Positions 50,601-58,502 of a stretch of 64,000 nucleotides of DNA are shown piece by piece; positions within the stretch are counted from its first letter, which is position 1, and each line of letters opens with the position of its first letter. A program made the position numbers and the translations under genes. The notes under the pieces are model-generated. The model ran no database searches. It was not told the origin of the DNA and saw nothing but the letters and a program-made list of their open reading frames with translations. The DNA comes from WLXB01 sp040221475. Lineage in GTDB: Bacteria; Pseudomonadota; Alphaproteobacteria; Rhodospirillales; Rhodospirillaceae. Location of the stretch: NCBI GenBank assembly GCA_040221475.1, contig JAVKEJ010000058.1:434001-498000 (forward strand), given 5' to 3'.

Positions 50601-51782
50601 CTAGTAGGAGCGTGGCAGGCCAAGGACGTTTTGCCCCAGGTAGGCCAAGATCAAATTTGTGGAGATCGGCGCCACTTGATAGAGCCGCGTTTCGCGGAAT
50701 TTACGCTCGATGTCGTACTCTTCCGCGAAGGCAAATCCACCATAGGTTTGCACACACATTTCTGCCGCTTCCCAGGAGGCTTCAGAGGCCAGCATTTTGC
50801 CAATGTTGGCCTCTTCAGCGCATTTTTCACCGGCATCAAATTTTGTGGCGGCTTCGTTGACCATCAAAGCGGCGGCGCGGTAAGACGCGTAGGCCCGTGC
50901 GATGGGAAACTGAACGCCTTGATTTTTGCCAATAGGTGAACCAAACACGTTTCTCTCATTGGCATAATCTGTTGCCTTTTTGATGAACCATTGCGCATCA
51001 CCAAGACATTCAGACGCGATGAGCGTGCGCTCGGCGTTCATGCCATCAAGGATGTAGCGAAAGCCTTTGCCTTCTTCACCAATGAGGTTGGCCGCCGGCA
51101 CTTTGACATCATCGAAAAAGACTTCGGTGGTGGCGTGATTCATCATCGTGCGGATTGGGCGGATGGTCATGCCGTCTTCCAGGGCGTCGCGCATATCGAC
51201 CATAAAGACAGATAGGCCATCGCCTTTCTTCTCAATTTGATCTTTGGGCGTGGTGCGGGCCAAGAGTACCATGTAGTCGGAGTGTTCGGCGCGACTGGTC
51301 CAGATTTTCTGGCCGTTAACGACGTAATGATCACCGTTTTTTACGGCAGTTGTTTGCAGCGATAAGGTGTCGGTGCCAGACGTGGGTTCGGTGACGCCAA
51401 AGGCTTGCAAGCGAATTTCACCGGATGCAACTTTCGGCAACCAGTCGGCTTTTTGTTCGGGACTGCCGTGCTTCAACACTGTGCCCATGGTGTACATCTG
51501 GGCATGGCAGGCGCCAGCGTTACACCCGCTTTTGTGAATTTCTTCCAAAATAGCGCAGGCGGCTTTGAGGCCCAGGCCAGACCCGCCGTATTCTTCGGGG
51601 ATCAGCGCAGCCATAAACCCTGCTTCTGTCATCGCAGTGACAAAGGCCGTCGGATAAGCGCGTTTTTCGTCCAACTCCCGCCAATACTCGCCCGGGAAAT
51701 CCTGACACAGGGCGCGGACCGAGTCGCGAATGGCTTCGAGTTCTTCCTCAGATAGGGTTGAGGCCACGTGATCGTCCCGCAT
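50601..51782 (-). CDS. Acyl-CoA dehydrogenase
   Basis: This 393-residue flavoprotein introduces a 2,3-double bond into an acyl-CoA and reduces ETF. Signatures are AFGVTEPTSGTDTLS, YVVNGQKIWTSRAEHSDYMV, and NERNVFGSPIGKNQGVQFP. The C-terminus has QTYGGFAFAEEYDIERKFRE, where Glu acts as base in many family members. I start at the ATG at 51782, with AAGG nine bases upstream; an earlier in-frame ATG at 51791 overlaps that site. It precedes the PaaK-like ligase. Chain length of the substrate is unknown. Confidence 0.88.
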   Translation of the reverse strand: MRDDHVASTLSEEELEAIRDSVRALCQDFPGEYWRELDEKRAYPTAFVTAMTEAGFMAALIPEEYGGSGLGLKAACAILEEIHKSGCNAGACHAQMYTMGTVLKHGSPEQKADWLPKVASGEIRLQAFGVTEPTSGTDTLSLQTTAVKNGDHYVVNGQKIWTSRAEHSDYMVLLARTTPKDQIEKKGDGLSVFMVDMRDALEDGMTIRPIRTMMNHATTEVFFDDVKVPAANLIGEEGKGFRYILDGMNAERTLIASECLGDAQWFIKKATDYANERNVFGSPIGKNQGVQFPIARAYASYRAAALMVNEAATKFDAGEKCAEEANIGKMLASEASWEAAEMCVQTYGGFAFAEEYDIERKFRETRLYQVAPISTNLILAYLGQNVLGLPRSY

Positions 51783-52080
51783 GGACAACATCCTTTTTTC
51801 ACTATGATGGATCGTGTTTAGCAGCGATTGAACTATACGACACACACCAAAAAGATAAGCTTTTGTGCACTTTAGTCAGCGTGCTCAGCACTTTAGTCAT
51901 AGGGAGAGGTAGCGCAACGGCCTTAGTAGAGGTGCACGCCCAGCGGTCGTTGTTCATCCAGGTTGTGACCAAAGGACGGACGTTCCAGCCCATATTCCGA
52001 GCTTCGTCGCAGTTAGTATGCGCCAGCGTTGACGGTTTGCGCGTAGGCTTTTGCCACATTCAAAAATCGGGAGAGTAAGT
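51783..52080. promoter_or_regulatory. Divergent intergenic region with spaced direct repeats
   Basis: About 298 bases lie between the acyl-CoA dehydrogenase and the YcnI gene, which are transcribed apart. Apart from the direct repeats listed separately, I see no ORF with a ribosome site, no tRNA and no strong terminator. The promoters of both operons should be here. The GGGAGAG before 52081 is the ribosome site of the plus-strand gene. Confidence 0.45.
51867..51899. promoter_or_regulatory. Two 12-bp direct repeats spaced by two helical turns
   Basis: GCACTTTAGTCA occurs exactly at 51867-51878 and 51888-51899. The start-to-start distance is 21 bases, so the two copies lie on the same face of DNA. 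This is the usual layout of an activator or response-regulator site. It lies about 85 bases upstream of the acyl-CoA dehydrogenase start. Confidence 0.55.
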
Positions 52081-52689
52081 ATGTCTAAGTCTTGGATCTC
52101 TGGTCTTAAATCTACAGCTGTAGCGCTTGCAGTTTGTGCCATGGTTACGCCAGCAAATGCGCATGTGATCATCGAAGGATTCAAAGGGCGGGCCAATTAT
52201 AATGAATTCCTAAACCTCATGGTGCCTCACGGATGCGGCCTTCTGGATACCACGGAAGTCAGAATGAAAATTCCCGCTAGCGTTCCCTTGTTTGCGCCGG
52301 AAGAAAAAGACGGCTGGGAAACCGAACTTGTGATGCGTAAATTGGATGAGCCGATCAAGCGCGGCAACCAGACCATCACGGAAGTCTACGATGAAGTGAT
52401 TTGGCGCGGAAACCTGCCAGCCTTACATCTTGGTGTATTCAAATTTTTGGCGCGCATCACAGGGCCGATTGATTCCGTCGTGCCCTTTAAGGTGATCCAG
52501 ACCTGCGGCGATAAAGAAGACCGCTGGGTTGACGTTGTCGACGAAGGTGAACCGGGATGGAAAATGTGGGCTCTTGAAGCGCCAGCGCCATTCGTTGTGG
52601 TTGTTGAGGGAGATGGCCCGCAACTCGGCGCATCCATGCAAGACATCGGGGCCGAACGTCAACGTCTCGGCAGCGCTACAAAGCAATAG
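52081..52689 (+). CDS. YcnI-family (DUF1775) exported copper-binding protein
   Basis: This is a 202-residue protein with signal peptide (LKSTAVALAVCAMVTPANA) and a mature N-terminus starting with His (HVIIEGFKGRANYN). In YcnI the N-terminal His forms a one-histidine copper brace. VPHGCGLLDTTEVRMKIP and APEEKDGWETEL are the family blocks. It lacks the C-terminal membrane helix seen in some YcnI proteins. It probably handles copper in the periplasm. The GGGAGAG site precedes the ATG. It ends four bases from the converging double-YCII gene. No copper transporter is adjacent. Confidence 0.82.
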   Translation: MSKSWISGLKSTAVALAVCAMVTPANAHVIIEGFKGRANYNEFLNLMVPHGCGLLDTTEVRMKIPASVPLFAPEEKDGWETELVMRKLDEPIKRGNQTITEVYDEVIWRGNLPALHLGVFKFLARITGPIDSVVPFKVIQTCGDKEDRWVDVVDEGEPGWKMWALEAPAPFVVVVEGDGPQLGASMQDIGAERQRLGSATKQ

Positions 52690-52693
52690 CGTT

Positions 52694-53560
52694 TTATTTC
52701 TCTGCGCTGCCCGTCTGGTTTTGCGTCATTGTGTCATAGAACCAGGCGGGCGCACGTTCGAATGATCCGTCCAGTTTGTAAAGATCAACCCGGTCAATAG
52801 TGATGGCGTCAAACATGCCTGCCCGGGTGTAAGGGTCTTCATAGACAAATCGCGCCGCATTTTCCCAGGAGCCATAGTCGCCAATAGCGATGCTGCGGAG
52901 ATTCTTGCTGTTTTCATCTTTGACCGAGGCTGAGACGACATTGGCCCCGTAGGTCTTTAGGTGTTCGTAGTGCGCGTCTTGCAGACGTTCAATAATGCCA
53001 TCAACGACATCTCTGTCCGCATAGCTCTTCTGAATCAGATACATGACTGTGGCGGGCGCATTTCCCGTCGGCTTGACGGGGCGATCGTATCCGTTGGCTT
53101 TTTGACGGCGTTCAAGCTCAGGCGCAAACCATGCGGGTGCCCTGTTGTAACGCCCATCTATTTTGTAAACCTCGAGTTGTTCAAGGGTGATGTCTTTGTA
53201 AATGCCTCCCTGTGTGAAGGGATCGTCGTACACATAACGCTGAATGGTTTCCAAATCAGCTATGTCACTGATCGAGACGCTGCCGATCCGCGTGCCGTCA
53301 TCGGCCAGCAAAGCGGATGAGACGATGGTTTGGCCGAATTGAAGAAGGTGCTTTTGATGACCCGGTTCATTGGCCGCGCGAATGGCGGGAATATCTTTGG
53401 AGAAATCATAAAGACGGCGCACCATCGACATACGCGTGACGGCAGCGGGGCCTGAGTTGGTCGCCAATGCTTGAGGTTCAGTGTTTAACGTATCGGCACC
53501 AACCTCAGCGGCAGGAAGGACAATGATTGAGAGAAGGGTTAACGCCAAGAGGACTTTCAT
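52694..53560 (-). CDS. Exported protein with two YCII-like domains
   Basis: This 288-residue protein has a signal peptide (KVLLALTLLSIIVLPAAEVG). Two repeated YCII-like domains follow, about 45-150 and 165-280. The repeats share the block YDDPFTQGGIYKDITLEQLE and then VYKIDGRYNRAPAWF in the first, and YEDPYTRAGMFDAITIDRVD and then LYKLDGSFERAPAWF in the second. YciI proteins are normally short and cytoplasmic. I start at the ATG at 53560; AGGATGG upstream makes the ATG at 53569 less likely. It converges on the YcnI gene with a four-base gap. Role unknown, perhaps binding a small ligand in the periplasm. Confidence 0.75.
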   Translation of the reverse strand: MKVLLALTLLSIIVLPAAEVGADTLNTEPQALATNSGPAAVTRMSMVRRLYDFSKDIPAIRAANEPGHQKHLLQFGQTIVSSALLADDGTRIGSVSISDIADLETIQRYVYDDPFTQGGIYKDITLEQLEVYKIDGRYNRAPAWFAPELERRQKANGYDRPVKPTGNAPATVMYLIQKSYADRDVVDGIIERLQDAHYEHLKTYGANVVSASVKDENSKNLRSIAIGDYGSWENAARFVYEDPYTRAGMFDAITIDRVDLYKLDGSFERAPAWFYDTMTQNQTGSAEK

Positions 53561-53596
53561 ACTTACCATCCTGTTAAATGCAAAGCGTTCGAATGG

Positions 53597-54115
53597 CTAA
53601 TATCCTGCCTTCTCTTCGACGTTATTGTCACGTCCCATCACCAGAACCGTGCGCTCATACGTGCAAATGACGTCTTTATGTTGATTGAAACCGGTGGTTT
53701 TAACTTTAACGATTCCCTGCCCAGGCCGGGACTTGCTTGGTCGTGTAGAAAGCACTTCTGATTCTGCGTAAATCGTGTCGCCTGCATAAACCGGGTGCGG
53801 CAACATAATGTCTGTCCACCCCAGATTCGCGATCGCCTTCTGACTGACATCTGAAACACTCATGCCAGTGATAATCGCTAGCGTCAGGGTTGAAACAATC
53901 AACGGCTGGCCAAACTCTGTGTGCTTGGCGTATTCCGCATCAAAGTGCACCGGGTGTGAATTCATGGTCAGCGTTGTGAACCAGATGTTGTCAGTCATGG
54001 TCACGGTGCGTCCGGGGCGGTGCTCATAAATGTCGCCCACTTTGAAATCTTCAAAGTAACGGCCACCACGTTCGCGGTAACGGTTTTCTCCAACCTTGGC
54101 GGCTTCTACGACCAT
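53597..54115 (-). CDS. MaoC-like (R)-hydratase/dehydratase
   Basis: This 172-residue hot-dog-fold protein has the hydratase-2 features. YFEDFKVGDIYEHRPGRTVT begins the domain. DNIWFTTLTMNSHPVHFD holds the catalytic Asp-Asn/His pattern, and GQPLIVSTLTLAIITGMSV forms the long helix. It hydrates an enoyl-CoA to a 3-hydroxyacyl-CoA. I start at the ATG at 54115, with AAGGAG six bases upstream; the frame open upstream to 54217 would overlap the deacetylase gene. It follows that gene by 43 bases and so closes the SDR-deacetylase-MaoC unit. Confidence 0.87.
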   Translation of the reverse strand: MVVEAAKVGENRYRERGGRYFEDFKVGDIYEHRPGRTVTMTDNIWFTTLTMNSHPVHFDAEYAKHTEFGQPLIVSTLTLAIITGMSVSDVSQKAIANLGWTDIMLPHPVYAGDTIYAESEVLSTRPSKSRPGQGIVKVKTTGFNQHKDVICTYERTVLVMGRDNNVEEKAGY

Positions 54116-54158
54116 GTCATGCTCCTTGGTGTCTGTGACGGATGTAAAGGGTTTGAAT

Positions 54159-55022
54159 TTAAACGGGGGCGGGAATCTGCGCCGCGTAGGCATCAGCGAT
54201 TTGGGCGCGGGTCGCAAACCAGACGTCTTTTTTGGATGCGGCGTGGTCGAGGAAGTTTTGAAACGCTTTCATGCGTCCCGGGCGCCCAACAATGCGCAGG
54301 TGCACGCCCACGGACATGAGCTTGTTTGGAGATTCAGCAGCTTCTTCATAAAGCCAGTCAAAGGTATCGATCAGATAACGCTCCCACTGATCTGGTGTAT
54401 AGGCCGGATCCATCCACATTTTCATGTCGTTGGTGTCCAGCGCATAGGGGGAAATCAAAATGGGTTTTCCATCCACAACATCCCAGCGCGGGGTGTCATC
54501 AGAATAATCGTCCATATGATAGCTGTAGCCCTCTTCTATCAGCAGGCGCCGTGTGTTCTCGGTCAGCACATAACGCGACAACCATCCCTGTGGACGTTTG
54601 CCACAGGTTTTTTCAATGGACTCGGCCGCTTTGCGGATGAAGTCGCGTTCCATGTCTTCCTTCATCCAATGCTGGTGGGCCCAGCGATAGCCATGCGCAC
54701 ATACTTCATGACCATCGGATACGATTTCTTTCGCGAGATCTGGTGCGCGTTCGAGGGCGAGGGCGGCTGCCGTGAAGGTGGCGGTGATGCCTTGGTCACG
54801 CAGCAGCTTCAAAACCCGTGGCGCTCCGGCCCGTATGCCGTATTGGTAGTTGGACTCGTTGCCCAGGTTGCGGCCCTTTTTCATTATGACTTGCAGTTCA
54901 TCAACGGGCTCGGGCATGCGGTCGCCGTCGGCGATGCTTTCTTCCGCACCCTCTTCAACATTGACAACAACGGAGACGGCAAGGCGTTTGGTGTCGGGCC
55001 ATGTAAATGCAGGGGCTGACAT
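54159..55022 (-). CDS. Polysaccharide-deacetylase-fold hydrolase (PuuE/HpPgdA-like)
   Basis: This is a 287-residue protein of the NodB-type deacetylase superfamily, allantoinase-PuuE branch. It has LAVSVVVNVEEGAEESIADGD near the N-terminus, the NodB segment GITATFTAAALALE, and DGHEVCAHGYRWAHQHWM with metal His residues. It also has RPQGWLSRYVLTENT and, near the end, VGVHLRIVGRPGRM. PuuE hydrolyses allantoin, while relatives act on peptidoglycan or N-acyl groups. It has no signal peptide. It begins two bases after the SDR stop, so coupling is certain. The amide substrate is unknown. Confidence 0.82.
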   Translation of the reverse strand: MSAPAFTWPDTKRLAVSVVVNVEEGAEESIADGDRMPEPVDELQVIMKKGRNLGNESNYQYGIRAGAPRVLKLLRDQGITATFTAAALALERAPDLAKEIVSDGHEVCAHGYRWAHQHWMKEDMERDFIRKAAESIEKTCGKRPQGWLSRYVLTENTRRLLIEEGYSYHMDDYSDDTPRWDVVDGKPILISPYALDTNDMKMWMDPAYTPDQWERYLIDTFDWLYEEAAESPNKLMSVGVHLRIVGRPGRMKAFQNFLDHAASKKDVWFATRAQIADAYAAQIPAPV

Positions 55023-55024
55023 AT

Positions 55025-55858
55025 CTAATGATACTCCTCGCCGCCGGATACATTCATAGCTTCTGCGGTGATGTAGTCGGCTTGATCAGAACACAGGAAC
55101 GCGCAAGCTTTGGCGATATCTTCCACCAGGCCAACGCGTCCCATAGGAATGCGGGCGCGCATACCGTCTAAGTATTCTTCTTCGGTTTTGCCTTGCGCTT
55201 TCGACATGAAGTCGTTTTGCCAGGCACCGAGGCCGGTGGTGACGTGGTTTGGACAAATCGCATTAACGGTAATTTTGTGCGGGGCAAGCTCAATACCGGC
55301 CACCCGGGTCAGGCCGACAAGACCATGTTTGGACGAGGTGTAAGCCGCTGTATTGCCAAAACCAGACTTGGCCGCCTGACTGGCGATGTTGATGATGCGA
55401 CCGCCGTCGCCTTGTTTGATCATCTGCTTGGCCGCGTGTTTGATGCCAAAGAAACAGCCGCGCAAGTTTACACCCAGCACCGCATCCCATTGTTCTTGGG
55501 TCATCTCAATCAGCGGGCCAAACAGGTAGCCGATCCCGGCGTTGTTCACCAGAATGTCCAGACGACCATAGGTCTTAACGGCAAATGCGATCAAGCCTGC
55601 GACTTCGGATTCTACTAGCATGTCTGCCGCATATCCAACAGCCTCGCCGCCTTTGGCTTTAATGCCACCAACAACCTGGTCAATTTCGTCAGACGTTCCG
55701 ACGCCGTGCTTCGGCGCGATGTCCCCTTTGACCTGACCAATATCGTGAATAACGACCTTGCAGCCTTCCTGGGCCAGGCGCACAGCCATAGCTTCGCCTA
55801 AACCTTGAGGGCGGCCCGCACCCGTGATGATCGCCACTTTGCCTTTAAGGTCGTACAT
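55025..55858 (-). CDS. Short-chain dehydrogenase/reductase
   Basis: This 277-residue classical SDR has the cofactor motif TGAGRPQGLGEAMA near residue 12, NNAGIGYLFGPL, and the catalytic YTSSKHGLVG with Tyr and Lys, plus Ser in INIASQAAKSG. The absence of an Arg in the expected NADP position with HDIGQ suggests NAD(H). It reduces or oxidises an acyl, keto or alcohol substrate. A perfect AAGGAGG site lies before the ATG. It is followed two bases later by the deacetylase gene. Its exact role in the operon is open. Confidence 0.88.
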   Translation of the reverse strand: MYDLKGKVAIITGAGRPQGLGEAMAVRLAQEGCKVVIHDIGQVKGDIAPKHGVGTSDEIDQVVGGIKAKGGEAVGYAADMLVESEVAGLIAFAVKTYGRLDILVNNAGIGYLFGPLIEMTQEQWDAVLGVNLRGCFFGIKHAAKQMIKQGDGGRIINIASQAAKSGFGNTAAYTSSKHGLVGLTRVAGIELAPHKITVNAICPNHVTTGLGAWQNDFMSKAQGKTEEEYLDGMRARIPMGRVGLVEDIAKACAFLCSDQADYITAEAMNVSGGEEYH

Positions 55859-55893
55859 ACCTTAGTCCTCCTTCGCGTGACTTGACCGTTTAC

Positions 55894-56568
55894 TTAGAAC
55901 GGTTTCCAAAGACCAACTGCACCGGCAATCGCAACTAATCCCCAAATCATGAAAATGGGAATGCGGGTGGTGTAAAGCGCACTTTTCATTTGCGCTATAT
56001 CTTCCGGCGTCTCTTTGTCATTCATGACCCGGCTAAACGCTGCACCGAAGGGCTTCATGGTGTAGCGAGACGAAATACCGCAGAACACCGTGCCCGCCCA
56101 AATCAGCAGTTTAGCGGCCAGCCACTTGTCTTCGGTAATGCCGATGCCCATCAAAGCGGTGACGCCGAGCGCGGTCACGGTCAGCGCGATCACCCACCGC
56201 ATCGCTAAATCAACACGGCGGACCAAGGCTATGGTGTCCGGATTGCCATTGCCGAGAAACAAATAAATGACAAAGAACACCCAAATGCCCGAGATTGCCC
56301 AGATCAACCAGAGCCAGAGACTGGCGATCTCGAACCACAGCATCATGTTGCCCATGGTAAAGCCCAGCGCAATCACCAGTGGCATGCAAACCCGTGGGAA
56401 TTGATCGAGCCAGTGCATCACCTTTCTCACAGAGGTCCGAGCCTCCGGCGTTAGACCCGGTTTGATGAGAATGCCAGACGAGTAGTAGACCCCAAGATCA
56501 CCCCCCAACCAGTAGACAAAGCACAGCAGGTGCAAGTACACCAACACCTGATACAGATCGATTTCCAC
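55894..56568 (-). CDS. Uncharacterised integral membrane protein
   Basis: This 224-residue protein has about six hydrophobic segments. Examples are LYQVLVYLHLLCFVYWLGGD, VCMPLVIALGFTMGNMMLW, LWLWLIWAISGIWVFFVIYL and IPIFMIWGLVAIAGAVGLW. The HLLCFVYWLGGDLGVYY segment resembles the heme/copper-associated membrane proteins of the CopD or HemJ type, with a His near TM1. A GTG at 56568, six bases after GGGGAG, is the preferred start; an ATG at 56634 is in frame but upstream of this site. It lies 35 bases before the SDR gene. Function unknown. Confidence 0.72.
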   Translation of the reverse strand: MEIDLYQVLVYLHLLCFVYWLGGDLGVYYSSGILIKPGLTPEARTSVRKVMHWLDQFPRVCMPLVIALGFTMGNMMLWFEIASLWLWLIWAISGIWVFFVIYLFLGNGNPDTIALVRRVDLAMRWVIALTVTALGVTALMGIGITEDKWLAAKLLIWAGTVFCGISSRYTMKPFGAAFSRVMNDKETPEDIAQMKSALYTTRIPIFMIWGLVAIAGAVGLWKPF

Positions 56569-56655
56569 GACTTTCTCCCCTCGGACGTTTAGGACGCCAC
56601 CGTTTGCGCAGGATTTTGACCCGGGGTATAGCATCCCCCCTTAGGGAGGACCAAG

Positions 56656-57255
56656 GTGCGACGGTTAAGTTACTTGATTTTATCTGCGTTTATTTGGATG
56701 GCACCGGCCGTGGCCTCGGATGTCACCTCAGAGGTCATTATTGGGTGTGATCGCCTGGCTGCGAATCCGCCAGACCCTGATCGTGTGACGGAAGGTGTGC
56801 TCCGGGCGGAGGTCGATCTCCCCGCAGCGATTATGGCATGCCGTTACGCCGTCGCAACTTATCCGGAGGAGGCGCGTTTTTCCTATCAGCTGGCGCGGGT
56901 GCTTTTTTACGATGGTCAGACAGAGTTGGCACTAGCGTCTTTCGAGCGCGCAATTCAGCAAGATTACCGGCAAGCTAAGTTTCTGCTCGGCTTAATCATG
57001 ACGCGTGGCTACGCAGGCGTGCCGCAAGATATCTGCCGAGTCGAGCAGCTTTGGCGGGCTGCGGCACAACAGAATCATGCTAATGCTCAAGTCAGCTATG
57101 TCGATATGGCTGTTCAAGGCCGTTTTGATACCTGCGCGCAGCGTGTGTCTGATCTGGCCATGTCTGCTTTTTTAGATCAGGCTGCCCCGCAATTAGACTA
57201 TGTGGGTGGTTTGCTCATTGCCAATCTGCGTCAAGACCTTGAAACTAACCCCTAA
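56656..57255 (+). CDS. Exported Sel1/TPR-like protein, copy 1 of 4
   Basis: This is a 199-residue protein with signal peptide LSYLILSAFIWMAPAVA. The mature part has the array signature: IIGCDRLAANPPDPDRVTEG, a Cys in IMACRYAVATYP, then FSYQLARVLFYDGQ and QDICRVEQLWRAAAQQ. The helical hairpins read like Sel1/TPR solenoid units. It is the first and most divergent of four tandem paralogs, with the ATG at 56656 and a GGAGG ribosome site. Such proteins bind peptides or other proteins in the periplasm. It is divergent from the membrane-protein operon. Confidence 0.82.
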   Translation: MRRLSYLILSAFIWMAPAVASDVTSEVIIGCDRLAANPPDPDRVTEGVLRAEVDLPAAIMACRYAVATYPEEARFSYQLARVLFYDGQTELALASFERAIQQDYRQAKFLLGLIMTRGYAGVPQDICRVEQLWRAAAQQNHANAQVSYVDMAVQGRFDTCAQRVSDLAMSAFLDQAAPQLDYVGGLLIANLRQDLETNP

Positions 57256-57294
57256 TTAACAATGCCGCGTATTTACACTAACGGGAGGGACATG

Positions 57295-57900
57295 ATGCGA
57301 CTGTTACTTACGACCTTACTGATGATGGTGGCGGCAGCTTCAGCCAACGCCGCACCAGATCCGGAGGCCGTGACAGAATGTGATCGTCTGGCATCGCATG
57401 GGTCTGATCCGGAACGGGTTGCACCTGGCATCAGCCAGTCAGACATGCGGAAAGCGGCCGCTATTGCCGCCTGCACCGCGGACACGGATATACAGCCTGA
57501 AAATCGCCGACTTCGCTATCTGTTGGGTCGCGCATACTTTTATTCTGGCCGTGGTGAAGAAGCACTTCCGCATCTTATTTTTGCAGCAGACGCTGGGCAT
57601 CGTCAGGCGCAGTTTGTGCTTGGCTACATCTATGGCGGCGGCCTTGGTGGCATTGAACAGGACCTCTGTAAGGCCGAGGAGCTTTGGCTCAGGTCCGCAC
57701 GCCAGGGACGTTTTGCCGCGCTGGTCAGTTACCCTCATCATGTGGTGCGCGGTCGTTTTGACAACTGTGAGGTTCAGGCCAGCGCCGATGAAATGGCAGG
57801 CTTTTTAGAAACAGCCAAAGGCATGGCCTCGGACTATTACCGCAGCATGTGGACAGCAGATGTCACAGAAGATTTCAACACTTATCGAGAAGGAAATTAA
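57295..57900 (+). CDS. Exported Sel1/TPR-like protein, copy 2 of 4
   Basis: This is a 201-residue paralog with signal peptide RLLLTTLLMMVAAASANA. The signature is TECDRLASHGSDPERVAPG, Cys in IAACTADT, RYLLGRAYFYSGRGEEALPH, QAQFVLGYIYGG, and DLCKAEELWLRSARQGRFAA. I use the ATG at 57295, six bases after GGGAGG; ATG 57292 is adjacent. It lies 40 bases after copy 1 and 2 bases before copy 3. The Cys residues of the CDRL, AACT and DLCK blocks are shared with the other copies and may pair. Copies 2 and 3 are the most alike. Confidence 0.84.
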   Translation: MRLLLTTLLMMVAAASANAAPDPEAVTECDRLASHGSDPERVAPGISQSDMRKAAAIAACTADTDIQPENRRLRYLLGRAYFYSGRGEEALPHLIFAADAGHRQAQFVLGYIYGGGLGGIEQDLCKAEELWLRSARQGRFAALVSYPHHVVRGRFDNCEVQASADEMAGFLETAKGMASDYYRSMWTADVTEDFNTYREGN

Positions 57901-57902
57901 GT

Positions 57903-58502
57903 ATGAAAGCTCTTAGCTTTACGGTTGCAGCCGTTGCCCTTGCATTTGCTGCCCCAACGCTTGCGGAAGATGAAGTTGTCACTGAGTGCGATATTTTAGT
58001 GTCTCATCCGGAAGATCCTGAGCGTGTTGCGCCTGGCGTTGATGATGTGCTTCTTCTGGCCGGGCAGGCGGCGTGCGAAGCCGCAGTTGCCGCCGACCCA
58101 GAAAATCGCCGCCTTCGGTATCAATTGGGCCGCGTATTATTTTATAGCGGCGATACCTCCAAGTCGCTGCCGCATCTTGAGTTTGCGGCTGAAGCGGGTT
58201 CAATGCAGGCGCAGTTTGTGCTTGGGTATATCACCGATGAAGCCTTCCAAGGCATAAAAAGAGATGCGTGCAAAGTTGAAGACCTTTGGGTGCGATCTGC
58301 CCGTCAGGGACGGTTTGCAGCGCGCGTGAGTTATCCGCGTCATGTTGCACATGGCAAATTTGAAGGCTGTGATATTCAAGCCAGTTCTTCTGAAATCATG
58401 AGCTTCATTGACGCTGCGCGCGGTCAGGCGGATGGCTACTACCAGCAGATATTGGTTGAGGAAGTTGCGGCAACCTATGCGGCCTCTGACCATGCAAAAT
58501 AG
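57903..58502 (+). CDS. Exported Sel1/TPR-like protein, copy 3 of 4
   Basis: This 199-residue protein has signal peptide KALSFTVAAVALAFAAPTLA. It carries TECDILVSHPEDPERVAPG, RRLRYQLGRVLFYSG, QAQFVLGYITDEAFQG, DACKVEDLWVRSARQGRFAA and VSYPRHVAHGKFEGC, which match copy 2 nearly block for block. The ATG at 57903 has GAAGGAA upstream. Copy 4 starts inside its last eleven bases. The shared Arg-rich, Cys-containing blocks suggest a common partner. No enzymatic motif is seen. Confidence 0.84.
   Translation: MKALSFTVAAVALAFAAPTLAEDEVVTECDILVSHPEDPERVAPGVDDVLLLAGQAACEAAVAADPENRRLRYQLGRVLFYSGDTSKSLPHLEFAAEAGSMQAQFVLGYITDEAFQGIKRDACKVEDLWVRSARQGRFAARVSYPRHVAHGKFEGCDIQASSSEIMSFIDAARGQADGYYQQILVEEVAATYAASDHAK

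Noticed and set aside
50043..50939. 298-codon plus-strand frame opposite the ligase and acyl-CoA dehydrogenase
   Set aside because: It spans two genes in antisense orientation and has no ribosome site or domain.
51758..52078. Possible 106-codon gene in the divergent gap before YcnI
   Set aside because: No ribosome site, low-complexity product, and it overlaps the promoter region and the direct repeats.
54116..54217. Upstream extension of the MaoC-like frame
   Set aside because: It overlaps the deacetylase gene and ignores the AAGGAG site before the ATG at 54115.
54096..55019. 307-codon plus-strand frame opposite the deacetylase
   Set aside because: It is antisense to the deacetylase gene, which has clear family motifs; the product has no recognisable domain.
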